A DNA stretch of 6,846 nt from Candidatus Omnitrophota bacterium (GTDB lineage Bacteria; Verrucomicrobiota; Verrucomicrobiia; Limisphaerales; UBA1319): assembly GCA_023473405.1 (NCBI GenBank), contig JAMCZD010000207.1, forward strand, positions 1-6,846. Reading direction: 5' to 3'. The position numbers and the translations under genes were made by a program. This document shows positions 1 to 5,476 of this stretch, piece after piece. Positions within the stretch are counted from its first letter, which is position 1. Each line of letters opens with the position of its first letter. Below the pieces are notes generated by a model. It did no database searches. It saw nothing but the letters and a program-made list of their open reading frames with translations, and was not told the origin of the DNA.

Positions 1-1
1 G

Positions 2-358
2 TTCCAGGGCCTCAAGGCTATCCTGGACCGTTTGCAGGCCGGCGGAGCCGTGGTTCTCTTTCCCGAAGGAACCCGCACCATGGACGGCCGATTCCAGCGC
101 GCCCGCGCGGGCATCGGATTGCTGGTCATCAAATCCAACGCACCGGTCATCCCCGTCCGCGTGTTTGGCACGTTCGAGAGCTATGGACGGAATGCCCGGT
201 TCCCCAAGCCCCGGCGGTTCACGGTCAAGTACGGCCCGCCCATGATGTTCGAACCGCTCCGCGATGAAGCTCGGACCTGCGCCAAGCCGCGTCTCAAGGA
301 AATCTACCAGCAAATCGCCAACGAGATCATGAACGCCATAGCCGCCCTGGAACCGTGA
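2..358 (+). CDS. plsC: 1-acyl-sn-glycerol-3-phosphate acyltransferase (PlsC/LPLAT family), 5'-truncated
   Basis: This is the C-terminal 118 residues of a lysophospholipid acyltransferase. The family adds a second acyl chain to lysophosphatidic acid at the inner face of the cytoplasmic membrane, giving phosphatidic acid for phospholipid synthesis. The reading frame is open to the left edge, so the gene begins outside the window. The TTG at position 32 is internal, because the upstream codons (FQGLKAILDR) are in family register. Visible signatures are the acceptor-binding FPEGTR motif (fragment residues 20-25), followed by GRFQRARAGIGLL and the PVIPV block (residues 48-52). The catalytic NHxxxxD motif should lie upstream and cannot be seen. 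The gene ends 19 bases before the convergent pyrD stop, and I see no terminator between them. The family is certain; the exact acyl acceptor is not. Confidence 0.92.
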   Translation, partial: FQGLKAILDRLQAGGAVVLFPEGTRTMDGRFQRARAGIGLLVIKSNAPVIPVRVFGTFESYGRNARFPKPRRFTVKYGPPMMFEPLRDEARTCAKPRLKEIYQQIANEIMNAIAALEP

Positions 359-377
359 TTCCCCTTCTAACTCGCCC

Positions 378-1523
378 TCATCCGCGATTCTCGCAACCCA
401 CCGCCTGCGCTAGCTCCCGAAAACCCGCCTGGCCAAGCCGGTCCAAGAGTCCCTCGACGATCTTGCGGACCACCCCCGGACCTTCATAGACCAGGCTGGT
501 ATAAATCTGAACCAGCGAAGCCCCGGCGGCGATCTTCTCCCAGGCATCGTCCGCCGAAAAGATTCCGCCAACCCCAATGATCGGCAATGCGCCCCGGGTC
601 TGGCAATATAGATGGCGAATGACCTCCGTGCTTCGCGCCCGCAACGGTCGTCCACTCAATCCCCCTTCCTCCGCATAAACCCGGCTCAGGTCCGGGTCCG
701 AGCTTTCCGGACGCGCCAGCGCGGTGTTGGTGGCAACGATCCCCGCGATCTGGCGCGGCCCGACCAGTTCGAGTATCTGGTCCAACGCCTCGAAGGCAAG
801 GTCCGGAGCCACCTTCACCAGGACCGGTTTCTGCCGTGCGGCTTGAACCCGGTTGGGCGTGGAATCCTGATCGTTCGTGAGGGAACGTTGCGCCTGCTGC
901 AATGCGGCGAGTATCTCATCCAATGCCGCCTTGTCCTGGAGTTGCCGCAAGTTGGGCGTGTTGGGCGAGCTCACATTGACTACGAAAAAATCTGCCTGCG
1001 GCCACAAGACCCGGAACGATTGGGCGTAGTCCTCGGCAGCGCGCTCGAGGGGCGTGGTTTTTGTCTTGCCCAGATTGATCCCCACCGGGTGATCAGGCCA
1101 CTGTCCGCTCTTGTGCCACTGGTCCAACTGCTCCGCCAATGCCGCCGCGCCGGCATTGTTGAATCCCATGCGATTCACCAAGGCCTCGTCGGCAATGGCC
1201 CGGAACACCCGCGGCGAAGGATTGCCCGGCTGCGCCTGCCAGGTAACCGCCCCCAACTCGCAATGCCCAAAGCCCAACGCCGCCCAGACCGGCACCGCTT
1301 GTCCATCCTTGTCCATGCCCGCCGCCAATCCCACCGGGTTGGGAAACCGCAATCCAAAGACGTTCATGGGCAGCTCGGGCGCCTTGAAAAAAGAGCCGAT
1401 CGCCTCGCACACCAGCTCGTGGCGGCTGGCCCAGGCCAGCCTCGCAATGGTGTAAAGATGTATCTCCTCCGGGTCCTGGGCAAAGAGCACCGGGCGTATG
1501 AGCGAGCGATAAAACCAACTCAT
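378..1523 (-). CDS. pyrD: Dihydroorotate dehydrogenase (quinone), class 2
   Basis: The 381-residue protein oxidises dihydroorotate to orotate, the fourth step of UMP synthesis, and passes electrons through FMN to membrane quinone. The N-terminal ~45 residues (MSWFYRSLIRPVLFAQDPEEIH...) are the helical membrane/quinone-binding extension that defines class 2. Core motifs in order are GLAAGMDKDG (65-74), NRMGFNNAG (117-125), NVSSPNTPNLR (183-193, with the catalytic-base Ser at 185/186), VLVKVAPDL (234-242), ATNT (264-267), GGLSGRPL (287-294) and the phosphate-binding GVGGI (317-321). It is longer than E. coli PyrD (336 residues), with an extra polar stretch near 212-230. The ATG at 1523 overlaps the TGA of the upstream exonuclease (ATGA), so translational coupling is likely. 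Only a weak GGCGGGAA precedes it. The frame continues upstream to 1775, but that extension lies inside the exonuclease and has no family resemblance. Confidence 0.97.
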   Translation of the reverse strand: MSWFYRSLIRPVLFAQDPEEIHLYTIARLAWASRHELVCEAIGSFFKAPELPMNVFGLRFPNPVGLAAGMDKDGQAVPVWAALGFGHCELGAVTWQAQPGNPSPRVFRAIADEALVNRMGFNNAGAAALAEQLDQWHKSGQWPDHPVGINLGKTKTTPLERAAEDYAQSFRVLWPQADFFVVNVSSPNTPNLRQLQDKAALDEILAALQQAQRSLTNDQDSTPNRVQAARQKPVLVKVAPDLAFEALDQILELVGPRQIAGIVATNTALARPESSDPDLSRVYAEEGGLSGRPLRARSTEVIRHLYCQTRGALPIIGVGGIFSADDAWEKIAAGASLVQIYTSLVYEGPGVVRKIVEGLLDRLGQAGFRELAQAVGCENRG

Positions 1524-2239
1524 TTGATTCCCGCCAAGTATTCCTTCCAGACCTGATAAAGCACCACCGTGGCTTTCACGTCCCGAAGGCAATACTCCGC
1601 AACGTCCCGGTAACGCCCCTCCACAATCAACCGGCTCACGTCCAACCCGGTCACCCCCTGGCTCTTCGGTGACTCTATCCCAAATGCCTTGCAGTAAAAG
1701 TCCAGGTTGAACCGCCGAGCCGCGCCATCGCGCCCGCTCACCCCATAAAACGTAAGTTGCTCCGCCAAATCGCAATGCGGCTCGGTTTGAAAACGATAGC
1801 CCAGCCAGTCCTTGCGCGAGATTTGCACCTTGAGCAGGGCCGAGCGCAAATAAATAAACGGGACGTCAAACCCGCGCCCATTGAATGTGACAATCGATTC
1901 ATAGTGCTTGGCCACGTCCCAGAACGCCGTCAACAACTCCGACTCGTCCATGCATGGAACAAATTCCACCGGACCCGCCTCGTCGCTGTCCGCCTCATAA
2001 TCGTCCGCGATGAACAACACCTGGCCGCGCATTGTGTCGGCATTGAGCATCGCCACACAAACTACTTGCGCCGTAAACGGCCACAGGCTTAGCTGCTGGA
2101 TGATCTCGTTGCGGCGGGTTTCGCGCAGGGCTGTATCAGGCAATTTCTCCGCTTCGCGAAAGAGATATTCCTTCTGTGATTCATCAAAGTCTTCAAGGGG
2201 TAAGGCAACCGTTTCAATATCTAACACCAGGCGGGCCAT
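1520..2239 (-). CDS. Predicted 3'-5' exonuclease, DEDDy type, related to the DNA polymerase B exonuclease domain
   Basis: The 239-residue cytosolic protein is a stand-alone RNase H-fold exonuclease of the family annotated as related to the exonuclease domain of PolB (DNA_pol_B_exo2). All three exonuclease motifs are visible: LDIET (D7, E9), FNGRGFDVPF (N120, D125) and YCLRD (Y216, D220). The YxxxD spacing places it in the DEDDy class, which needs two metal ions. A conserved block KSQGVTGLDVSRLI sits near 192-206. The family removes nucleotides from 3' ends; substrate (DNA or RNA) and biological role are not settled and cannot be read here. I prefer the ATG at 2239; a GTG two codons earlier (2245) is possible, and neither has a Shine-Dalgarno site. 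Its stop overlaps the pyrD start by four bases, and a structured leader and a tiny basic gene lie upstream. Confidence 0.9.
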   Translation of the reverse strand: MARLVLDIETVALPLEDFDESQKEYLFREAEKLPDTALRETRRNEIIQQLSLWPFTAQVVCVAMLNADTMRGQVLFIADDYEADSDEAGPVEFVPCMDESELLTAFWDVAKHYESIVTFNGRGFDVPFIYLRSALLKVQISRKDWLGYRFQTEPHCDLAEQLTFYGVSGRDGAARRFNLDFYCKAFGIESPKSQGVTGLDVSRLIVEGRYRDVAEYCLRDVKATVVLYQVWKEYLAGIK

Positions 2240-2260
2240 AAACACTATCTTAGGTGGGAA

Positions 2261-2313
2261 TTCAGCCCAGGATGGCGGGCTGAAGGCAAAACCTCCAGGT
2301 GCGCCATCCTGAG
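2261..2313 (-). promoter_or_regulatory. Candidate RNA switch: two mutually exclusive hairpins in the exonuclease-pyrD leader
   Basis: Read as minus-strand RNA, bases 2313-2302 (CUCAGGAUGGCG) can pair with 2277-2266 (CGCCAUCCUGGG): twelve pairs with one G-U, around a 24-base loop. Bases 2284-2277 (UUCAGCCC) can instead pair perfectly with 2268-2261 (GGGCUGAA) around an 8-base loop. That loop, GCCAUCCU, is itself the arm of the first stem. The two folds therefore compete or form a pseudoknot. The element lies in the ~90-base gap between the tiny basic gene and the exonuclease start. No U-tract follows either stem, so classic intrinsic termination is not supported; control of ribosome access, RNA stability or a processing site fits better. 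The pairings are seen directly; the function is inference. Confidence 0.4.
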
Positions 2314-2330
2314 GCCTGCGCTAATCTAAA

Positions 2331-2414
2331 CTATTTCTTTTTAGCCGGGGCTTTTTTTGCCGCCGGCTTCTTCGCCGGTTTGGCCGAGGTTGAATTTTTC
2401 TTCTTTACGGTCAC
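2331..2414 (-). CDS. 27-residue Lys/Ala/Pro-rich basic peptide (histone H1-like tail)
   Basis: A short frame starts with GTG at 2414 and ends with TAG at 2333-2331. It encodes 27 residues: MTVKKKNSTSAKPAKK followed by PAAKKAPAKKK. Eleven residues are lysine, with no acidic residues and no hydrophobic core. The PAKK/AAKK/APAKK repeats resemble the disordered tails of bacterial histone H1-like proteins, which bind nucleic acid through charge. The support is the ribosome binding site: AGGGAGGTGA ends six bases before the GTG, the best match to the anti-Shine-Dalgarno sequence in this window. It is apparently the first gene of a minus-strand unit with the exonuclease and pyrD. It could be a nucleoid or RNA-binding peptide, or a translated leader peptide controlling what follows. 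I recognise no named family; low complexity makes homology weak evidence. Confidence 0.65.
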   Translation of the reverse strand: MTVKKKNSTSAKPAKKPAAKKAPAKKK

Positions 2415-2420
2415 AGATAT

Positions 2421-2430
2421 TCACCTCCCT
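2421..2430 (-). promoter_or_regulatory. Strong Shine-Dalgarno site of the 27-residue gene
   Basis: On the minus strand this reads AGGGAGGTGA. It contains the full GGAGGTGA complement of the 16S rRNA 3' end, with GGAGG nine bases before the GTG at 2414. It is what decides that the short frame is a gene and that GTG is its start. Most other genes here lack such a site. Confidence 0.8.
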
Positions 2431-2440
2431 TCGTTAGTTG

Positions 2441-2528
2441 GCGTTTTGAGTTTAGCATTCATTGATCATTAATAATTAAAAACTTTCATCTTGGCTAGCA
2501 ATTTCTTCGTTGAATGAAAAATTATTCC
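2441..2528 (-). promoter_or_regulatory. AT-rich tract, probable promoter region of the minus-strand 27-aa/exonuclease/pyrD unit
   Basis: The tract is clearly richer in A and T than its flanks and lies just upstream of the strongest ribosome binding site. On the minus strand it contains TTGCTA followed, about 17 bases later, by TAATTATTAAT, a plausible but poor -35/-10 pair. Composition and position support a promoter here; the exact hexamers are uncertain. Confidence 0.3.
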
Positions 2529-2698
2529 ATCACACACCTTCGCCCCCGCGGCATCACCGCACACCACCCCCGCAATTCAGAACCACAAGCCGCGCCTGAT
2601 GAAAAAGCCGCAGCTCAGAGCAGCCTGCGCGGTCCGCCGCGAACAAACCAATGCCCCTTTAGGTGATATGACTTGTAGTATCAAGCCTCAAAACAGTC

Positions 2699-2714
2699 AT
2701 GTGATTAATCACAT
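2699..2714. promoter_or_regulatory. Perfect 16-base palindrome, candidate operator
   Basis: The sequence ATGTGATTAATCACAT is identical to its own reverse complement. TGTGA and TCACA half-sites recall the CRP site, but the spacer is four bases rather than six, so it is not a canonical CRP site; it also does not fit the FNR pattern TTGAT-N4-ATCAA. No U-tract follows on either strand, so it is not a terminator. A homodimeric regulator binding site is the simplest reading. Its target is unclear: it lies about 190 bases upstream of the AT-rich tract and downstream of the cytochrome terminator. Confidence 0.4.
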
Positions 2715-2734
2715 AAAAAGAATCGCGCGCGCGC

Positions 2735-2749
2735 CGGACCTCCGGTCCG
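2735..2749. repeat. Short perfect inverted repeat (6-base arms, 3-base loop)
   Basis: CGGACC-TCC-GGTCCG forms a compact GC-rich stem directly after an alternating CG run. No T-tract follows on either strand, so it is not an intrinsic terminator. Its role is unknown. Confidence 0.4.
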
Positions 2750-2822
2750 CAACTCCATCGCCCCCAACCATTCAAAACATGAGGCTATAAAAGCCGCCAG
2801 GCCGGAGGCATTCCCCACGCCT

Positions 2823-2868
2823 GAAAAACGAAAGAGTCCCGGCAGGAAGACTTCTCCCAGCCGGGACT
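2823..2868 (-). terminator. Rho-independent terminator of the cytochrome c gene
   Basis: On the minus strand, AGTCCCGGC (2868-2860) pairs perfectly with GCCGGGACT (2843-2835) around a 16-base loop. CTTTCGTTTTTC follows at once, giving the T-rich tail. It sits about 75 bases past the cytochrome stop, in the correct orientation. Confidence 0.75.
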
Positions 2869-2883
2869 ATTTGGAAGTTCACG

Positions 2884-2918
2884 CGGGTCCGTCCCCCGTG
2901 GCGCGCGGTGGGGACCCG
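2884..2918 (-). repeat. GC-rich inverted repeat between the cytochrome stop and its terminator
   Basis: CGGGTCC (2884-2890) pairs with GGACCCG (2912-2918). An alternative register, GTCCCC (2891-2896) with GGGGAC (2910-2915), is also possible. There is no T-tract after it. Lying in the 3' untranslated region of the cytochrome message, it may protect the transcript end. Confidence 0.4.
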
Positions 2919-2941
2919 GCGTTACAAATTGGAGCTGCGGG

Positions 2942-3280
2942 CTACTTTTTGAATTCGCGTATGTAGGCAACCAAGTCCTTGATTTCCTGATCGCCAAGCC
3001 GCTCGCCATAAGGTCTCATGAGCGTCTTTCCGCCCTTCTTGAGGCCTTCCTTTATCGATTTGAACATTTGATCGTCCTTGAGTTTTTCCTGGACTTTGAG
3101 GTCGGTGAAATTCTTAACGTCCAGCTTTTGGCCCAGGAGGGTATCGCCTTTGCCATCGACTCCATGGCAGCCTTTGCATAGCAGGTTGTAATTGGCCTTG
3201 GCCTTGGCAAGGTCCGCCGCCTGGGTGGTTGTGACACCAACCGCCAGGGCGATAAAAATCGCGATATAAATTCTTTTCAT
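2942..3280 (-). CDS. Secreted monohaem c-type cytochrome, class I
   Basis: The 112-residue precursor begins with a Sec signal peptide (MKRIYIAIFIALAVGVTTTQA, cleavage near residue 21/22). The mature protein is a ~91-residue electron carrier in the periplasm. The haem attachment motif is CKGCH (35-39): two Cys for thioether bonds and His as axial ligand. The probable second ligand is Met88 in TLMRPYG. A typical C-terminal helix (QEIKDLVAYIREFKK) closes the fold. Size and motif order match the cytochrome c6/c553-like family; its redox partner cannot be read here. The ATG at 3280 is chosen because it starts the signal peptide; a GTG at 3337 would add 19 non-signal residues. GAGAAGATGA upstream is a modest ribosome binding site. 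The gene is transcribed alone, divergently from the LssY_C gene, and ends at a clear terminator. Confidence 0.95.
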   Translation of the reverse strand: MKRIYIAIFIALAVGVTTTQAADLAKAKANYNLLCKGCHGVDGKGDTLLGQKLDVKNFTDLKVQEKLKDDQMFKSIKEGLKKGGKTLMRPYGERLGDQEIKDLVAYIREFKK

Positions 3281-3419
3281 AATGTCATCTTCTCGATTGA
3301 TTTTCGTATGGTCATCGTTCAGGCGCACACGGAACACGTCCAGCCTGTTCAGCCGGCATTGTTTTCCCCGTCGCCCGTTCGCCGCGTTCTCGTTTCAGTT
3401 CGACGCCGCAAACAGGCCT

Positions 3420-3449
3420 TTGATTCATTTCAAAAAGGTATAATATACT
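3420..3449 (+). promoter_or_regulatory. Sigma-70-like promoter of the LssY_C gene
   Basis: TATACT (3444-3449) lies 18 bases after TTGATT (3420-3425). An exact TATAAT (3439-3444) overlaps it but has a poor -35 at normal spacing. Transcription would begin near 3451-3456, only about 9-14 bases before the ATG at 3465, giving a very short leader. The AT-rich block could also serve the divergent cytochrome gene, but I found no good minus-strand -35. Confidence 0.5.
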
Positions 3450-3464
3450 AAAGTGCGGCGAATC

Positions 3465-4292
3465 ATGAGGCAGAAGGCTTGGATTCATCCAGCGGCTTTG
3501 GGCCGCCGTGCGGGGCGCGCCCTGGGCTTGGTGCTGGGGGTTGTGGTGAGTTATGGATCAATCGCTTATGGATTAATGCCGACCCTGTGGGAACACTATG
3601 AGAATTACCCGGCCTGGAAGACCGCTCCCAGACGCACCCAAACCCGCGAGGGTATCCCCGGCGACGTCCTCAATGCCGGCCTGGTTGGCTCGCGCACGGA
3701 ACTGGTCAGAGCCATGTTGGACGCCGGATGGCACCCGGCTGATCCGATAACGCTTCATAGCAGCCTGGATATCGCCCGCAGCGTCCTCCTGGGACGACCT
3801 TACCCCACTGCGCCCGTGAGTAATCTATACCTTTGGGGCCGGCCGCAGGACTTGGCCTTCGAGCAACCGGTCGGCTCCAACGCACGCCAGCGCCACCACG
3901 TGCGCTGGTGGAGAGCCAATGGATGGTCATTGAACGGGCGCGCGCTGTGGATCGGAGCCGCCACTTACGATCGGAGCGTGGGAATCAGCCATTTTACGGG
4001 TAAAATCACTCATCATATCGGTCCCAATGTGGACGAAGAGCGCGACAAGATGTTCACTGACCTGCGCAATGCCGGCCAACTAATCCAACTGTTTCAGGTT
4101 ACCGGTGTTGGACCTACCTTGGATGCCCACAACGGCGCCGGCGACCGCTATTTTACCGACGGCGAGGTCACCATCGGCGTTCTGGCCAGGAACAACCAGG
4201 TCCAGACCGCCCAACCGCAACAATTGCCCAACCCCCCCGTCGTGCGGTTGAAATCAACCCTCTGGACCTGGCTAAAGACTCTCATTGATTGA
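3465..4292 (+). CDS. Membrane-anchored LssY C-terminal domain (LssY_C) protein
   Basis: The 275-residue protein has one hydrophobic segment near residues 19-37 (LGLVLGVVVSYGSIAYG), preceded by arginines (RRAGR), so it is probably anchored with its C-terminal part outside the cytoplasm. Residues ~62-245 match the LssY_C domain as I know it: a start near PGDVLNAGLVGSRTEL, the block RQRHHVRWWR (141-150), WIGAATYDRSVGISH (162-176) and THHIGPNVDEERD (182-194). The domain is named after Legionella LssY and its activity is unknown. It is often fused to PAP2-type phosphatase or other membrane domains; here it stands alone. The His-rich motifs and Asp/Glu cluster could bind metal, which is inference. 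The ATG at 3465 is preferred; an in-frame GTG at 3453 would add four residues. Neither has a Shine-Dalgarno site, consistent with a near-leaderless message. Confidence 0.82.
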   Translation: MRQKAWIHPAALGRRAGRALGLVLGVVVSYGSIAYGLMPTLWEHYENYPAWKTAPRRTQTREGIPGDVLNAGLVGSRTELVRAMLDAGWHPADPITLHSSLDIARSVLLGRPYPTAPVSNLYLWGRPQDLAFEQPVGSNARQRHHVRWWRANGWSLNGRALWIGAATYDRSVGISHFTGKITHHIGPNVDEERDKMFTDLRNAGQLIQLFQVTGVGPTLDAHNGAGDRYFTDGEVTIGVLARNNQVQTAQPQQLPNPPVVRLKSTLWTWLKTLID

Positions 4293-4398
4293 GTTGACAA
4301 GGCAGGGATGCGCTGCTGCACGTTCCTGATCTCTCCTGGCCGTGTCCCCGAAAGAATCAAATCGGACCGCTGAAACGGCTCCCTACCCGAATGCCCCC

Positions 4399-4432
4399 CT
4401 GCCACTACCAGGGATGGCACTTGCCCTGGCAG
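4399..4432 (+). repeat. Alternative inverted repeats just upstream of the dehydrogenase-aldolase cluster
   Basis: CCAGGG (4408-4413) pairs with CCCTGG (4424-4429) around a 10-base loop. TGCCA (4400-4404) can instead pair with TGGCA (4415-4419), and CTGCCA (4399-4404) with TGGCAG (4427-4432). No T-tract follows, so this is not a terminator for the LssY_C gene. It ends 22 bases before the next start codon and might affect its translation; short GC-rich repeats also arise by chance. Confidence 0.3.
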
Positions 4433-4454
4433 ACGGAAAAGCTACATTGGGCGC

Positions 4455-5456
4455 ATGTCTTGGAAGGTCCTGGTTACATCAAAAGCGTTCGTTGAAACCG
4501 GACAGTCAGCCATGCAATTGTTGCGTGATGCGGGCTGTGAACTGATTGTTCCTCTCGAGTTCGGCCCGCACGGCGGTCGCGAATTGGAAAAACGGATGCA
4601 GGGCATGGACGCCATCCTGGCTACCCTTGACCGGTTTACAGTTGATACTTTCAAGTCGCGCGACGCGGCCAGCTTGAAAGTAGTCTCCCGTTGGGGGGTG
4701 GGATTCGACTCGATCGATGTTCCGGCGGCAACCCAGGCGGGGGTGATCGTGACTTATACCCCTGACTTGCTCAATGAAACCGTGGCCGACTTCGCCTTTG
4801 CCCTCATCCTCACCCTGGCCCGGCACGTTCACGAATCACATCAGGCCATGTCCAACGGCCTTTGGCAGCCGCTCTGGGGAAGCAATGTCTTCAACAAAAC
4901 GCTCGGCTTGATCGGTTGCGGACGGATCGGGCAAGCCGTGGCCCGGCGCGCGCGGGGATTTCATATGCGCCTGATGGCTTATGATATTCACCCCTCGGCG
5001 GAAGCCGCTTCCATCGGGGTCAAGTTTGTCCCTCTCGAAGAACTCCTCGCCTCGAGTGATTTCGTCAGCCTCCACGCCGCGGCCACCACCGATAACCACG
5101 ACATGATCGGCGAGGCTCAACTCCGCCAAATGAAACCGACCGCTTTCATGGTCAACACCGCCCGCGGCACCCTCGTCGATGAATCAGCCCTCGAACTAGC
5201 CTTGCGCGAAGGTAGGCTCGCCGGCGCCGCCCTCGATACCTTCAAGACTGAACCCCTCCCCGCCGGCCATCCGTTGCGCCGGGCCCCCAACGTGCTCTTA
5301 ACGTCCCATCATGCCTCATGGACCATCGAGACCGGCCAGCAGGTCAGTCTGTGCGCCGCCCAGGCAATCGTCGATGCCCAACAGGGACGCCGCCCCCGGT
5401 TCGCAGTCAACCCGGCGGTATTCGATTCGCCCGCCTTGCGGGCCGTCCTTGTCTGA
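4455..5456 (+). CDS. D-isomer-specific 2-hydroxyacid dehydrogenase (phosphoglycerate dehydrogenase-like)
   Basis: The 333-residue cytosolic enzyme should interconvert a 2-keto acid and a D-2-hydroxy acid using NAD(H). The NAD-binding Rossmann motif is GLIGCGRIGQ (151-160), and Asp177 (AYDIHP) at the end of the second strand favours NAD over NADP. Catalytic residues are Arg237 in NTARG, Glu266 in DTFKTEP and His285 in TSHHAS. The usual Pro before the catalytic His (TPH) is Ser here. The substrate-domain loop RWGVGFDSID (79-88) is typical of SerA-like members, but the C-terminal ACT regulatory domain of many SerA proteins is absent. It therefore need not make serine. ATG at 4455 lacks a clear ribosome binding site. 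Only 20 bases separate it from the aldolase gene, so the two are probably co-transcribed and share a pathway. Substrate unknown. Confidence 0.92.
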   Translation: MSWKVLVTSKAFVETGQSAMQLLRDAGCELIVPLEFGPHGGRELEKRMQGMDAILATLDRFTVDTFKSRDAASLKVVSRWGVGFDSIDVPAATQAGVIVTYTPDLLNETVADFAFALILTLARHVHESHQAMSNGLWQPLWGSNVFNKTLGLIGCGRIGQAVARRARGFHMRLMAYDIHPSAEAASIGVKFVPLEELLASSDFVSLHAAATTDNHDMIGEAQLRQMKPTAFMVNTARGTLVDESALELALREGRLAGAALDTFKTEPLPAGHPLRRAPNVLLTSHHASWTIETGQQVSLCAAQAIVDAQQGRRPRFAVNPAVFDSPALRAVLV

Positions 5457-5476
5457 ACCGTTTCCCTTTGATTCAT

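Larger units (their letters stand above)
2415..2941. other. Intergenic region of about 530 bases, no convincing protein gene
   Basis: This gap separates two minus-strand transcription units. From the left it holds the ribosome binding site of the tiny gene, an AT-rich tract (about 2441-2528) in otherwise GC-rich DNA, a bland C-rich stretch (2530-2690), a perfect palindrome (2699-2714), an alternating CG run (about 2724-2734), a small perfect hairpin (2735-2749) and the cytochrome terminator (2823-2868). A 63-codon plus-strand frame (2599-2790) has no ribosome binding site and no protein-like character, so I do not call it. Confidence 0.7.

Noticed and set aside
612..1556. Long plus-strand reading frame (314 codons) opposite pyrD
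   Set aside because: It is antisense to a clear PyrD with all active-site motifs. Its translation is Arg/Gln/Pro-rich with no recognisable domain, as expected of a GC-rich shadow frame.
1524..1775. 84-residue N-terminal extension of PyrD
   Set aside because: It lies inside the exonuclease coding region, resembles no PyrD N-terminus, and the ATG at 1523 starts the normal class 2 membrane segment.
2261..2313. Alternative hairpins as a classic U-tract attenuator of pyrimidine genes
   Set aside because: No run of U follows either stem, and there is no U-rich leader stretch of the kind seen in UTP-sensitive pyrBI attenuation.
2699..2714. Palindrome as an intrinsic terminator
   Set aside because: It is followed by A residues on the plus strand and GACTG on the minus strand; no T-tract follows in either direction.
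2599..2790. 63-codon plus-strand frame
   Set aside because: There is no ribosome binding site, the composition is not protein-like, and it runs through the palindrome and the hairpin.
4294..4322. Exact TTGACA (4294-4299) just after the LssY_C stop as a promoter for the cluster
   Set aside because: At 16-18 base spacing the -10 position reads near TGCACG, so there is no supporting -10 element.
5318..5476. 53-residue N-terminal extension of the aldolase
   Set aside because: It overlaps the preceding dehydrogenase in another frame, and the ATG at 5477 gives the usual family start and length.
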